A stretch of 64,000 bases of DNA, taken from contig NZ_KB911579.1 of the NCBI RefSeq assembly GCF_000383575.1, positions 437,707-501,706 of the forward strand. The letters are read 5' to 3'. Shown here in pieces: positions 1-8,985 of this stretch. The DNA comes from Salinispora oceanensis. GTDB lineage: Bacteria > Actinomycetota > Actinomycetes > Mycobacteriales > Micromonosporaceae. The notes beneath the pieces were generated by a model. That model was not told the origin of the DNA. It was given only the letters and a program-made list of their open reading frames with translations, and ran no database searches. Every line of letters starts with the position of its first letter. Positions within the stretch are counted from its first letter, which is position 1. A program made the translations under genes and the position numbers.

Positions 1-1
1 G

Positions 2-1360
2 TCCTACGACCCGTACCAACAGGTCGTCTTCTCCAATCGGGAGCATTCGGCGGGCAAGCGCTACGAGTTCGAGTACGTGCAGTCGACCTACTCCCCGACG
101 GCCTTGCGGCAGGCCCGCCCGCTCCCGGCCGAGCACGGCCTCCGCCGGCAGACAGCCACGCCGACGGTGCCCGCGGTGGAGGAGCTGGTGCAGGAGCTCA
201 CCCAGGACCAAGGCACCGAGTACGACAAGGTACGGGCCATCTATGACCACTTCGCCACCGAGAACGGGTTCAGCTACGCCCTCAGCACCGAGGGGGGCAC
301 CAGCGGTCAGGAAATCGTCGACTTCCTCGCCAACAAGGTCGGGTTCTGTCAGCAGTACGCCGCCGCGATGGCGTGGTTGGTTCGGGCCGCCGACATTCCG
401 GCTCGGGTCGCCTTCGGGTTCACCACCGGCAACAAATCCGACGGTGACACCTACGTACTGACCAACCGTAATCTGCATGCCTGGACCGAGGTCTACTTCG
501 ACGGGTTCGGCTGGGTTCCGTTCGATGCCACTCCCGCGTACGGCGTGCCGGGGTCCATCCGGTCCGACTGGGCCCCCGATCTTGAGGTGGAGGAGGAGGT
601 TGCCCCGGGACCGAGCGCGACAGCGGGACCGACGGACTCGGGTTCCGGGACGGGTCAGAACCAGCTGGACGAAGGGCTGGAGGAAGAGCTGTCCGGGGAG
701 TCGGGTAGCACCGGCATCCCCACCCGGCCCGGGTCATCCTGGCTCTGGTGGGCGATCGGGGCGCTGGCCCTGCTCGTGCTGTCTTCCGCCCCGGCGGTGC
801 AGCGGTCCGCCCTACGCCGACGGCGCAGTGGCAGACGGATGCCCTCGGCCGTGCCGGCGGGGGTAGCCACGGGCGGAATGTCCTCCGGCGACCAGCGCAT
901 GGTGGTGCTGGCCGACGCGGACCGGGCTCGGGCCGACGCGCACGCGGCCTGGGACGAGTTGCTGGACACGTTGGTGGACTTCCGGCAACGGATCAACCGG
1001 GCGGAGACCCCGCGCGCCACCGCCAGCCGGCTCGCCCGAGACACCTTCCCGGCGGACAGCGAGGCCACAGCGGCGGTACGGCTGCTGGGCCGGGCCGAGG
1101 AACTCGCCCGCTATGCCCCGGATCCGCACCCCGGGGAACCGCTGCTGCCGGCCCTGCGCCGGGTCCGGGCCGCGCTCGTGGCGGAATCCGACCGCCGCAC
1201 GCGCCTGCTGGCGGCAGTCCTGCCCCCGTCGATGCTGCTGCGTTGGCGGGTCGCCGTCGCAGACGCCTCGGCCCGCCTGGTGGCGTCCTACGGCCGGCTC
1301 CGGGCCGCGACCCTACGCTGGAGCCCGCGTCGGCTGTTCGCCGACCGCCACCCCCGTTGA
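2..1360 (+). CDS. Transglutaminase-like membrane protein, 3' part (5' end outside window)
   Basis: The reading frame is open from base 2, so the gene begins before the window; the GTG at 77 is internal. The visible part is a transglutaminase-like cysteine-protease fold with a catalytic Cys at 347-349 (motif GFCQQY), His at 476-478 (LHAWTE) and Asp at 524-526 (PFDATP). A Pro/Gly/Ser-rich linker follows, then one membrane segment (about 742-795, LWWAIGALALLVL) and a charged cytoplasmic domain resembling DUF4129. This is the C-terminal architecture of the actinobacterial DUF3488-transglutaminase proteins, whose missing N-terminal part is normally several membrane helices. The true substrate of the family is not settled. 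The stop codon lies inside a strong hairpin (1358-1407). Confidence 0.85.
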   Translation, partial: SYDPYQQVVFSNREHSAGKRYEFEYVQSTYSPTALRQARPLPAEHGLRRQTATPTVPAVEELVQELTQDQGTEYDKVRAIYDHFATENGFSYALSTEGGTSGQEIVDFLANKVGFCQQYAAAMAWLVRAADIPARVAFGFTTGNKSDGDTYVLTNRNLHAWTEVYFDGFGWVPFDATPAYGVPGSIRSDWAPDLEVEEEVAPGPSATAGPTDSGSGTGQNQLDEGLEEELSGESGSTGIPTRPGSSWLWWAIGALALLVLSSAPAVQRSALRRRRSGRRMPSAVPAGVATGGMSSGDQRMVVLADADRARADAHAAWDELLDTLVDFRQRINRAETPRATASRLARDTFPADSEATAAVRLLGRAEELARYAPDPHPGEPLLPALRRVRAALVAESDRRTRLLAAVLPPSMLLRWRVAVADASARLVASYGRLRAATLRWSPRRLFADRHPR

Positions 1361-1407
1361 CCACACCCGCCCCAACCGGCGACGACCGGTTGGGGCGGGT
1401 GTGGTCA
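1358..1407. terminator. Perfect 22-bp hairpin between convergent genes
   Basis: The left arm 1358-1379 and right arm 1386-1407 are exact reverse complements with a 6-base loop. The left arm begins with the TGA stop of the transglutaminase gene, and the hairpin ends 6 bases before the stop of the convergent DUF3040 gene. There is no long U run, as is usual in high-GC actinomycetes. It probably acts as a bidirectional terminator. Confidence 0.8.
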
Positions 1408-1412
1408 AGGGC

Positions 1413-1808
1413 TCAACGGCGCCCCTCTGGGCGCTGCCGCCACCGGTCCTCCATCCGGTCCAGAATTGACGGTCGACGACCCGACCGACCACGGGGCCGG
1501 CGGCGCGTCGTCGTCCCACCCACGACATGCAGGTCGGGGGACTGCGACCGCCGGTGTGACTGCGCCCCGAAGCCCAACGCGGCCAACATGACGACGAAAC
1601 CCGCCACCGCTAGTGGCGGGGTCTTGATTACCGCGCCGTAAACCAGCAGGGACAGGCCGACGACGACCACGCCGGCAGCGATGAGCAGACGACGCCGCGC
1701 GTGGAAACGCGGGTCGCTGGCGCGCACGGCCGAGGCGAACTTAGGGTCCTCGGCAAGCGACCGCTCGATCTGATCGAACAGCCGCTGCTCGTGCTCCGAG
1801 AGCGGCAC
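1413..1808 (-). CDS. DUF3040 family small membrane protein
   Basis: A 131-residue protein beginning MPLSEHEQRLFDQIERSL, the typical N-terminus of the DUF3040 family. Two hydrophobic segments follow (about residues 40-60 and 64-82), then a basic Arg-rich C-terminal tail. The family is confined to actinobacteria and has no established biochemical function. It lies on the minus strand behind dinB but about 115 bases away. It converges on the transglutaminase gene and shares its terminator hairpin. Confidence 0.85.
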   Translation of the reverse strand: MPLSEHEQRLFDQIERSLAEDPKFASAVRASDPRFHARRRLLIAAGVVVVGLSLLVYGAVIKTPPLAVAGFVVMLAALGFGAQSHRRSQSPDLHVVGGTTTRRRPRGRSGRRPSILDRMEDRWRQRPEGRR

Positions 1809-1922
1809 GGCACTCCTCCCCGGTCACGTTGGTCGGCCCGGGCGGCCGACAGACCGTGGCAGCCAACCAGCTGCTTACCCGCAAGTCTACGAGGGCCCTC
1901 GCGCGTCGGAAAGCGGGACGAC

Positions 1923-3182
1923 CTATGGCCGGCGCTGATTTTCCCTCAGGTGCTGGTCACGGGCGCGCAACAGGCTGGCTGGACCGATGACGGACCGTCC
2001 GAAACGGGCCGCGGCGGCGTCAACGGCGCGTTCGGCTTCCCGCCATCCCCGCGCAGGCTCACCGAGGACGAGCTGCCGAGGTGCGTCCCGGACGGGCATG
2101 ATCTGCTCGACCCGGATGCCGACCAGCCGAATCGGTTCCCCAGGGTCGAGTAGGGTGTAAAGCGCCCAGGCGGTGTCGAACATCTCCCGACCAACATCGG
2201 TCGGAACATCGAGACTACGGGAGCGGCTGACGGTACGGAAATCGGCCAGCCGCACCTTCAGCGCCACCGTCCGCCCCACCTGGCCGGAGTGGCGCAGCCG
2301 GGCACCGACCTTCTCGGCGAGCCCGAGCAGAGCCCGGCGGATCTCCCGCCGATCAGTCACGTCAACGTCGAACGTCACCTCCGCACCGACCGACTTCTCC
2401 CCCCGTTCCGGGGTGACCCGCCGCGGGTCTCGCCCCCACGCCAGCTCGTGCAGGTGCCGAGCCGCGGCAGTACCGAGCGCCTGCCGGAGCATCCCGTCCG
2501 GCGCCCGTGCCAGCTCACCGACGGTGACCAGGCCGAGCCGGCGCAGCGTCTCGGCCGACCGCTCCCCAACCCCCCAGAGCGCCTCCACCGGCAGCGGATG
2601 CAGGAAATCGAGCACCCGCGCGATCGGAACCACCAGCAGCCCGTCCGGTTTGGCCCGGGTCGAGCCGAGCTTCGCGACGAACTTGCTCGACGCCACCCCG
2701 ACCGAGCAGGTGAGCCCCACCTCGGTCGCCACCCGCTCACGGATCAGTTGGGCGATCGCCGACGGCGGGCCGAACAGCCGCTGGGCGCCGGTCACGTCCA
2801 GGAAGGCCTCGTCCAGGGAGAGCGGCTCCACCAGCGGGGTGACATCCCGGAAGATCTGCATAACCCGGCGCGAGGCGGTCGTGTAGGCGGTGAAATCGGG
2901 TGCCAGGAAGACCGCGTGCGGGCAGAGTGCCCGGGCTCGCGCGGTCGGCATCGCGCTGTGGATGCCGTACCGTCGGGCCGGGTAGCTCGCCGAGCTGACC
3001 ACCCCCCGCGGCCCGAGCCCGCCGACCACGACCGGCCGCCCGCGCAGCTCCGGCCGGCGGTGCACCTCGACAGCGGCGAAGAACGCGTCCATGTCAACGT
3101 GCAGCACTCGACATCCGGAGTCATCGGCGTCCGGCCCGAAACGTGGGTCGCCGCCGCGTGGCAACGACTGGCTGCGGCCCAT
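1923..3182 (-). CDS. dinB: DNA polymerase IV, Y-family translesion polymerase
   Basis: A 419-residue Y-family polymerase. The catalytic palm motifs are intact: VLHVDMDAFFAAVEV near residues 26-40 gives the first acidic residue, and PLSLDEAFLDVTG near residue 120 gives the second Asp/Glu pair. The thumb with helix-hairpin-helix and the little-finger domain follow. It should be an active bypass polymerase, in contrast to the ImuB protein encoded 6 kb away. The ATG at 3182 has no strong Shine-Dalgarno. No LexA-type box is visible just upstream, so damage control of this copy is not evident. Confidence 0.93.
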   Translation of the reverse strand: MGRSQSLPRGGDPRFGPDADDSGCRVLHVDMDAFFAAVEVHRRPELRGRPVVVGGLGPRGVVSSASYPARRYGIHSAMPTARARALCPHAVFLAPDFTAYTTASRRVMQIFRDVTPLVEPLSLDEAFLDVTGAQRLFGPPSAIAQLIRERVATEVGLTCSVGVASSKFVAKLGSTRAKPDGLLVVPIARVLDFLHPLPVEALWGVGERSAETLRRLGLVTVGELARAPDGMLRQALGTAAARHLHELAWGRDPRRVTPERGEKSVGAEVTFDVDVTDRREIRRALLGLAEKVGARLRHSGQVGRTVALKVRLADFRTVSRSRSLDVPTDVGREMFDTAWALYTLLDPGEPIRLVGIRVEQIMPVRDAPRQLVLGEPARGWREAERAVDAAAARFGRSVIGPASLLRARDQHLRENQRRP

Positions 3183-3243
3183 ACCCGGAAGGCTAGTGCG
3201 GGTGTCCCCGCCCTGGCCAGCGGCGCGACAGCGGACCCGCAGC

Positions 3244-4482
3244 TCAGCCCCGGACCACCAGCAGTGGGATCGTCATTTCGACCGCGGTGTCCGAACCGTG
3301 GTACGCCACCAGCCGACTCGCCATCGGCGGCTCGGACCGCGTGGCCAGCACGGCGTAGCTGCCGTTGCAGAGCACCACCACGTCCCCGATCCGGCCCAGG
3401 TGCTCCTCGGGCACCGGGCCGAACCAGCCAGCTGCCACCAGCTCCGCCCGGGTGGTGACCCGGGCAGCAGCGCCGAGCACGGCCGACCAGGTGGCCACCA
3501 CGTCGTCCTGGGCACCGGGCCGCACGTGCAGGTAGCGAACTCGGGGCTCGCCGGCCACCACCGTCACGCCGGCGCGCAGGCGCGAGTCGGTGTCCAGGTC
3601 GAACCGGTGCTCGGCGGGAATGTCAAGCTGACCGTGGTCGGCGGTGACCAGCAACGCCGCGTCCGACGGCAGCCCTTCCACGAGACGAGCCAGCAACCGG
3701 TCGACATCGGCCGCGGCGGCGCGCCAGGGCGCCGAGTCGACCCCGCTGAAATGGCCGTGCCGATCGAGGTCCGGATGGTAGCCAGAGACCAGGGCGGGCC
3801 CGGGCCCGGCCGTCAGCGCGGCCAGCATCTCCCGACCCAGCTCGGCAACGCCCGCCGCGCCCCGGTAGTCGCCGCCCCGATTGGCCGCCAGCGTGAGGCC
3901 GCTGCCGCCGAACTCGGGCCGGCTCACCACTGTCGCCTGGACGCCGGCAGCCCGGGCCCACTCCAGTTGGGTGGGGACAGGCTGCCAGCGCAGCGGCTCC
4001 GGGTCGCCGGCCCAGTCAATGTGGTTGAGCACCTGGTCGGTGCCGGGAACCCGCAGGGTGAACCCGAGCACTCCGTGGGCACCGGGGGCAGTGCCCGTGC
4101 CCAGGGTCACCAGGCTGGTCGGGGTGGTAGACGGAAAGCCGGAGGTGAGCGGCCGGCCGGCGGTTACGGCCAGCCCAGCCAGATTCGGTGCGTACGGCGT
4201 GGCGGTGGGGATCTGATGCCAGCCGAGCCCGTCCACCAACAGCACAGCGATCCGGCGCACGCCGTCGAGCGCGGCGGTCAGGCCGAGCACGTCGGTCGCG
4301 CCGGGCACCCCCAACACCGCGAGCGCGGCGGGCAGGATGTCGGCGAGGCTCGCCGTGCCGTACCGGGGGGCGATGATCCCAAACGGATCGCTCGCCCCGA
4401 AGTCAGCGGCGGCGGGCGAACCGGCGCTGGACCACGGCGGCGCGGCGCCGGACCGGCGGGTCTGCTCCGGCGGGCCGGTCAT
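3244..4482 (-). CDS. Type I phosphodiesterase / nucleotide pyrophosphatase (alkaline phosphatase superfamily)
   Basis: A 412-residue protein with the metal-binding pattern of the nucleotide pyrophosphatase/phosphodiesterase branch of the alkaline phosphatase superfamily. It has an N-terminal metal Asp (VLLVDGLGWHQ), a Thr nucleophile (GFPSTTPTSL), a DLDRHGH motif, and VTADHGQLD carrying the Asp-His metal ligands. No signal peptide is visible, so it is probably cytoplasmic. It overlaps the upstream methyltransferase by 4 bases (TCAT on the plus strand, ATGA on the coding strand), which implies translational coupling. The substrate cannot be read from the sequence. Confidence 0.85.
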   Translation of the reverse strand: MTGPPEQTRRSGAAPPWSSAGSPAAADFGASDPFGIIAPRYGTASLADILPAALAVLGVPGATDVLGLTAALDGVRRIAVLLVDGLGWHQIPTATPYAPNLAGLAVTAGRPLTSGFPSTTPTSLVTLGTGTAPGAHGVLGFTLRVPGTDQVLNHIDWAGDPEPLRWQPVPTQLEWARAAGVQATVVSRPEFGGSGLTLAANRGGDYRGAAGVAELGREMLAALTAGPGPALVSGYHPDLDRHGHFSGVDSAPWRAAAADVDRLLARLVEGLPSDAALLVTADHGQLDIPAEHRFDLDTDSRLRAGVTVVAGEPRVRYLHVRPGAQDDVVATWSAVLGAAARVTTRAELVAAGWFGPVPEEHLGRIGDVVVLCNGSYAVLATRSEPPMASRLVAYHGSDTAVEMTIPLLVVRG

Positions 4483-5249
4483 GCTCGCCGACGGGCGAAC
4501 AGGTGTAGCTGGGCGGCGAGGTCCCGCCAGGGCGGTTGGGCGGCGAGCGCCAGCTCCAGCTCCAGCAGGGCGGCGGGCTGGCCGTCGGCGACCGCGGCGG
4601 GCAGCAGGTCGGTGAGGACACGTACGCCGTGAATCTCCTCGACCTCCAGACCCGCGGCCGCGAGCAGCGCGGCCGCCTCATCGGCGGCGAAGCGCCGCCG
4701 CAGCGTGTCCCGGGGACCGGCGGCTCCGGAGGAGCCGGCGGCGAGTAGTGCGGCGGCATCCAACTGGCCGGTCATCGCCCGACCGAGCACGGCGGCGGCC
4801 CGCCCGGCGACCAGCGCGCTCGCGGCCCCGCCAGGGCGCAGCGCGCCGGCCAGTGCGGCGACCACCGCCGCCGGGTCGTCAACCACCTCCAGGACGGCGT
4901 GGCAGAGCACCAGGTCCACGCTGGCCGGCTCCACGAGCCCGGCGAGCGCGTCACCGTCGCCCTGCACCGCGCGCACCCGGTCGGCGACCCCGGCGTCAGT
5001 AGCGCGGCGGGTCAGCGCGGCGAGCGCGTCGGGATTGGCGTCCACGACGGTCACCCGGTGCCCAGCCTGGGCCAGGGGAACCGCAAAGCCGCCGGTGCCC
5101 CCACCCACGTCGAGTACGGTCAGGTCGGCGTCGGCACGGCGGTCCAGCTCGGCGCGCAGCACCGACCAGATGACGGCGGTACGCGGGGTCAGCGGCGGGC
5201 CAGCGAGCCGCCCTCGGGTCTGCTCCACCTCGACCAGCCTAGTCACCAC
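4479..5249 (-). CDS. Class I SAM-dependent methyltransferase
   Basis: A 256-residue Rossmann methyltransferase. Motif I is TVLDVGGGTGGFAVPLAQAG at about residues 40-60, followed by the acidic end of strand 2 (VTVVDANPDAL) and motif IV-like DLVLCHAVLEVVDD. This matches the methyltransf_11 group, which includes small-molecule and tRNA enzymes. It is the first gene of a two-gene unit, ending in an ATGA overlap with the phosphodiesterase gene. The substrate is unknown. Confidence 0.85.
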   Translation of the reverse strand: MVTRLVEVEQTRGRLAGPPLTPRTAVIWSVLRAELDRRADADLTVLDVGGGTGGFAVPLAQAGHRVTVVDANPDALAALTRRATDAGVADRVRAVQGDGDALAGLVEPASVDLVLCHAVLEVVDDPAAVVAALAGALRPGGAASALVAGRAAAVLGRAMTGQLDAAALLAAGSSGAAGPRDTLRRRFAADEAAALLAAAGLEVEEIHGVRVLTDLLPAAVADGQPAALLELELALAAQPPWRDLAAQLHLFARRRA

Positions 5250-5279
5250 GTCCAGTCCCGTGCGGAACGGCTGGCAGGG

Positions 5280-5459
5280 TCAGGATTCGCCGCCGGTGAC
5301 GGCTTCCTCCTCGTGCCGCGAACGCACCGAGTTCGCCACCGGCCCCTCGGTGATCTCGTACTCCCGGGCCTCGGCGTGATGGGTGGGCACCCACCCGGCG
5401 CCGAGCCGGGTCCGGGTCGTGTTGGCCACCCCACCGTTGTAGGCGCGATTCCCCGTCAT
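5280..5459 (-). CDS. Small hypothetical protein, 59 residues
   Basis: The frame is open from 5597, but that would overlap dnaE2. The internal ATG at 5459 has a GAGGGG ribosome site about 9 bases upstream and is preferred. The product (MTGNRAYNGG at the start, acidic C-terminus) has no membrane segment and no recognised domain. It sits in a gap between dnaE2 and the methyltransferase on the same strand, so it could be the last gene of the dnaE2 transcript or the first of the next. No function is proposed. Confidence 0.55.
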   Translation of the reverse strand: MTGNRAYNGGVANTTRTRLGAGWVPTHHAEAREYEITEGPVANSVRSRHEEEAVTGGES

Positions 5460-5556
5460 CGGTTCGTCCCCTCGTACCGCGCGGGCCACGTTGCCAACGC
5501 GGGCAGGAGTCTCCCGCCGCCCGAAGCGAAAAACCGTAACCCGAATCACTTGACGA

Positions 5557-8500
5557 TCACCGAAAGTCGCGGGCGGGCTGCCGAACCTGGAGTTCAATCG
5601 GGTCCAGCCGGTCAGCGGTGAGATTGATCACCCCCTCGTGTCGGCGGAGGAGGCCCCGGACCACCAGCCCTCCGCTGTTCTTCGCCACCTGCCGATAGCG
5701 CTGCCACAACCCGGGGGAACAGGTGACATTGAGCATCCCCGTCTCGTCCTCCAGGTTGAGGAAGGTGACCCCGCCCGCGGTTGCCGGACGCTGCCGATGG
5801 GTGACGATCCCACCGACCCGAACCCGCCGGCCGGGCTCCACCCGCGCCAGCCGGGCGATCGGCACCGCCCCCAGGGCGTCGAGCTGGTCCCGGACGAACC
5901 GGGCCGGATGGCTCTCCGGCGACAGCCCGGTCGCCCAGACATCCGCGACGAGACGATCGACCGCCGCCATCCCGGGCAGCGTCGGCGCTACCGTGCCGGG
6001 CACGGTACCGGGCAGGCGGTCGGGATGTTCCTGGGCTGCCGCCCCGGCGCTCCAGAGCGCCTGCCGTCGGGTCACGCCGAAACACGCGAAGGCATCCGCG
6101 GTGGCCAGCGCCTCCAGTTGCGCGGCGGTCAGGCCCACCCGCCGAGCCAGATCTGACATGTCCCGATACGGCCCGCGTGCTGCCCGCTCGGTCTCGATCC
6201 GCTCGGCCACCTCCACGCCGAGCGTACGCACGCTGCCCAGCCCGAGCCGGACCGCCGGACCGCCCAGCCCCCACTCGTGCGGCGGCTCCCCCGGCTGACT
6301 TCCCCACCGGGTGTTCGGGGTGGACTCCAGGACCGCCCCGGCACCGCTGGCGTTGACATCCGGCCGGCGGACCTCCACCCCGTGCCGACGAGCGTCATCC
6401 ACCAGGGTCTGCGGCGAGTAGAACCCCATCGGTTGGGCGTTAAGCAGGGCGGCCAGGAACGGTGCCGGGTGGTACCGCTTGAGCCAGGAGCTGGCGTAGA
6501 CCAGGTAGGCGAAGCTCATCGCGTGGCTCTCCGGGAAGCCGTAGCTGGCGAACGCGGTGAGCTTGCGGTAGACATCGTCGGCCAGCTCACCGGTGATGCC
6601 CCGCTCGGCCATACCGGCATAGAGCCGATCGGCGATCCGGGCCATCCGCTCCGCCGACCGCTTGGCCCCCATCGCCCGACGCAGCTGGTCCGCCTCGGCC
6701 GCGTCGAAGCCGGCCAGGTCGATGGCGAGCTGCATGAGCTGCTCCTGGAACAGCGGCACGCCCAAGGTCTTCTCCAGCGCGTTGCGCATCAGCGGATGCG
6801 GGAAGGTGACCGGCTCCTGGCCGTTCTTACGCCGGATGTACGGATGCACCGAGCCGCCCTGGATCGGGCCCGGCCGGATCAACGCCACCTCCACCACCAG
6901 GTCGTAGAAGCAGCGGGGCTTGAGCCGGGGCAGGGTGGCCATCTGGGCGCGGCTCTCCACCTGGAACACCCCGACCGAGTCGGCCCGGCAAAGCATGTCG
7001 TAAACCTCGTCGTCGTCCAGGGTCATGTCGCCCAGCTCGAGCCGCGCCCCGATCAGGTCGTAGCCGTCGTGCAACGCGGCGAGCATGCCGAGGCCGAGCA
7101 GGTCGAACTTGACCAAACCGACGGCGGCACAGTCATCCTTGTCCCACTGGAGCACGCTCCGGCCGGGCATCCGCCCCCACTCCACCGGGCACACCTCGAT
7201 CACCGGCCGGTCGCAGATCACCATGCCACCGGAGTGGATGCCCAGATGCCGGGGAAAGGTCTGCACCGCGTCGGCGTACGCCACCACCGACTCGGGGATG
7301 CCCTCGACATCGACCGCGGCGACCGAACCCCACCGATCGATCTGTTTGCTCCAGGCATCCTGCTGGCCGGGGGAGAATCCAAACGCCTTCGCCACGTCCC
7401 GCACCGCCGACCGGGGCCGGTACGAGATGACGTTGGCGACCTGAGCGGTGTGCTCCCGCCCGTACCGGGCGTAGACGTGTTGGATCACCTCCTCCCGCCG
7501 GGAGGACTCGATGTCCACGTCAATGTCCGGTGGCCCATCCCGCTCCGGGGCGAGGAAACGCTCGAAGAGCAGCCGGTGACGGACCGCGTCAACATTGGTG
7601 ATCCGTAACGCGTAGCAGACCGCCGAGTTCGCCGCCGACCCCCGGCCCTGGCAGTAGATGTCCTGCTCACGGCAGAACGTGACGATGTCGTAGACCACCA
7701 GGAAGTAGCCGGAGAAGCCCAGCTTCTCGATCATGTTCAGCTCATGTTCAAGCTGCGCGTACGCCTCGGGGTGCGCCTCCGGTGGGCCGTAGCGCTCGCG
7801 TGCCCCCCGCGCCGTGAGATGACGCAGCCAGCTCATCTCGGTGTGCCCGGAGGCCACCGGATACGCCGGTAGCGCCGGGGCGACGAGCTGCAGGTCGAAA
7901 GCGAGTTCCGCACCAAACTCGGCGGCTCGGGCCACAGCCCCCGGATAGGCGGCGAACCGAGCCGCCATCTCGGCACCGCTGCGCAGGTGGGCGGTGCCGG
8001 CAGCGGGTAGCCAGCCATCGATCTCGTCCAGGCTGCGCCGGGCCCGGACCGCGGCGAGGGTGGTGGCCAGCCGACGCCGTCCCGGAGTGGCGTAGTGCAC
8101 GTTGTTAGTGGCCACTGTCGGTAGCCCGGCGGCCTCCGCCAGCTCGGCGAGGGCGTCGTTGCGGTCGGTGTCAACCGGGTGGCCGTGGTCGGTCAACTCC
8201 ACCGCGACCATCTCCGCGCCAAACAGCGCGGTCAGCTGATCCAGCTCCCGGGCCGCCGCGTCGACTCCCTCGGTGAGCAGCGCGGCCGGCACGTGGCCCT
8301 TGCGGCAACCGGTGAGCACCAGCACGTGGTCCCGCAACTCGGCCGCGACCTCCGCCAACTCCCCGTAGACCGGACGGCCCTTCTCGCCACCGCGCAGCTG
8401 GGCCCGGGAGATGGTGGCGGCCAACCGGGCGTACCCCTCGTGGCCGTGGGCGAGCAGCAACAGGTGCCGCCCGAGCGGGTCCGGCTCGCCGTTGGGCGCA

Positions 8501-8931
8501 CCCGGCAGGTCGAGGGAGAGCTCCGCACCGAAGACCGTCGGCAGGTGCAGGGCACGCGCCGCCTCGGCGAAGCGCACCACGCCGTAGAAGCCGTCGTGGT
8601 CGGTCACCGCGAGCGCGGTGAGCCCCAGCCGGACGGCCTCCTCGGCCAGTTCCTCCGGGTGGCTGGCACCGTCGAGGAAGCTGAAGTTGGTGTGCGTGTG
8701 CAGCTCGGCATACGGCACCACATCATCCGGGCGGGCCGTCGCGGGCGGCGGATGGTACGGACGCCGACCGGCCCGCGCGGGGGCATCGCCGCCGTCGGCC
8801 TCCACCGCCAGCGGGTCCACCACGTGCAGATGCCGCTCGCCGTCGCGAGTACGACGTTGCCCCCGGGTGGATTCGCCGCTGAGCACCCGCTCCAGCTCCG
8901 ACCACGGCAGGTCCGGGTTGTGGAAGCTCAT
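5557..8931 (-). CDS. dnaE2: Error-prone DNA polymerase III alpha subunit DnaE2 (ImuC)
   Basis: A 1124-residue C-family polymerase. It has an N-terminal PHP domain (YAELHTHTNFSF near residue 75, then VTDHDGFYG), a polymerase palm with PPDIDVDIE carrying the catalytic aspartates, fingers, and a C-terminal OB-fold (VRVGGIVTHRQRP, FLNLEDETGML). It lacks the long C-terminal tail of DnaE1. It is the catalytic subunit of the damage-induced mutasome and works with ImuA' and ImuB, encoded immediately upstream on the same strand. The ATG at 8931 has a poor Shine-Dalgarno, but a 10-codon leader ORF overlaps it by ATGA and probably supplies translation by coupling. Confidence 0.95.
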   Translation of the reverse strand: MSFHNPDLPWSELERVLSGESTRGQRRTRDGERHLHVVDPLAVEADGGDAPARAGRRPYHPPPATARPDDVVPYAELHTHTNFSFLDGASHPEELAEEAVRLGLTALAVTDHDGFYGVVRFAEAARALHLPTVFGAELSLDLPGAPNGEPDPLGRHLLLLAHGHEGYARLAATISRAQLRGGEKGRPVYGELAEVAAELRDHVLVLTGCRKGHVPAALLTEGVDAAARELDQLTALFGAEMVAVELTDHGHPVDTDRNDALAELAEAAGLPTVATNNVHYATPGRRRLATTLAAVRARRSLDEIDGWLPAAGTAHLRSGAEMAARFAAYPGAVARAAEFGAELAFDLQLVAPALPAYPVASGHTEMSWLRHLTARGARERYGPPEAHPEAYAQLEHELNMIEKLGFSGYFLVVYDIVTFCREQDIYCQGRGSAANSAVCYALRITNVDAVRHRLLFERFLAPERDGPPDIDVDIESSRREEVIQHVYARYGREHTAQVANVISYRPRSAVRDVAKAFGFSPGQQDAWSKQIDRWGSVAAVDVEGIPESVVAYADAVQTFPRHLGIHSGGMVICDRPVIEVCPVEWGRMPGRSVLQWDKDDCAAVGLVKFDLLGLGMLAALHDGYDLIGARLELGDMTLDDDEVYDMLCRADSVGVFQVESRAQMATLPRLKPRCFYDLVVEVALIRPGPIQGGSVHPYIRRKNGQEPVTFPHPLMRNALEKTLGVPLFQEQLMQLAIDLAGFDAAEADQLRRAMGAKRSAERMARIADRLYAGMAERGITGELADDVYRKLTAFASYGFPESHAMSFAYLVYASSWLKRYHPAPFLAALLNAQPMGFYSPQTLVDDARRHGVEVRRPDVNASGAGAVLESTPNTRWGSQPGEPPHEWGLGGPAVRLGLGSVRTLGVEVAERIETERAARGPYRDMSDLARRVGLTAAQLEALATADAFACFGVTRRQALWSAGAAAQEHPDRLPGTVPGTVAPTLPGMAAVDRLVADVWATGLSPESHPARFVRDQLDALGAVPIARLARVEPGRRVRVGGIVTHRQRPATAGGVTFLNLEDETGMLNVTCSPGLWQRYRQVAKNSGGLVVRGLLRRHEGVINLTADRLDPIELQVRQPARDFR

Positions 8932-8985
8932 CGGTGGCCGCCTGCGCCACTGAGACTCATCGGTGTCCCCCCTGCGCCACAGAGA
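8927..8985. repeat. Tandem duplication of a 29-30 bp start-region unit
   Basis: The two units are 8927-8955 and 8956-8985. They differ by a few substitutions and one indel. The array exactly fills the space between the imuB stop and the dnaE2 start codon. Confidence 0.85.
8928..8960 (-). CDS. 10-codon leader ORF coupled to dnaE2 (product MSLSGAGGHR)
   Basis: A near-exact tandem duplication (8927-8955 and 8956-8985) copies the dnaE2 start region. The copy further from dnaE2 has an ATG at 8960 preceded by an AGGGGGG ribosome site about 6 bases away. Its reading frame ends in a TGA that overlaps the dnaE2 ATG (ATGA). The peptide itself need not be functional; the likely role is to deliver ribosomes to dnaE2, whose own ribosome site is weak. 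This is inference from sequence layout only. Confidence 0.4.
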   Translation of the reverse strand: MSLSGAGGHR

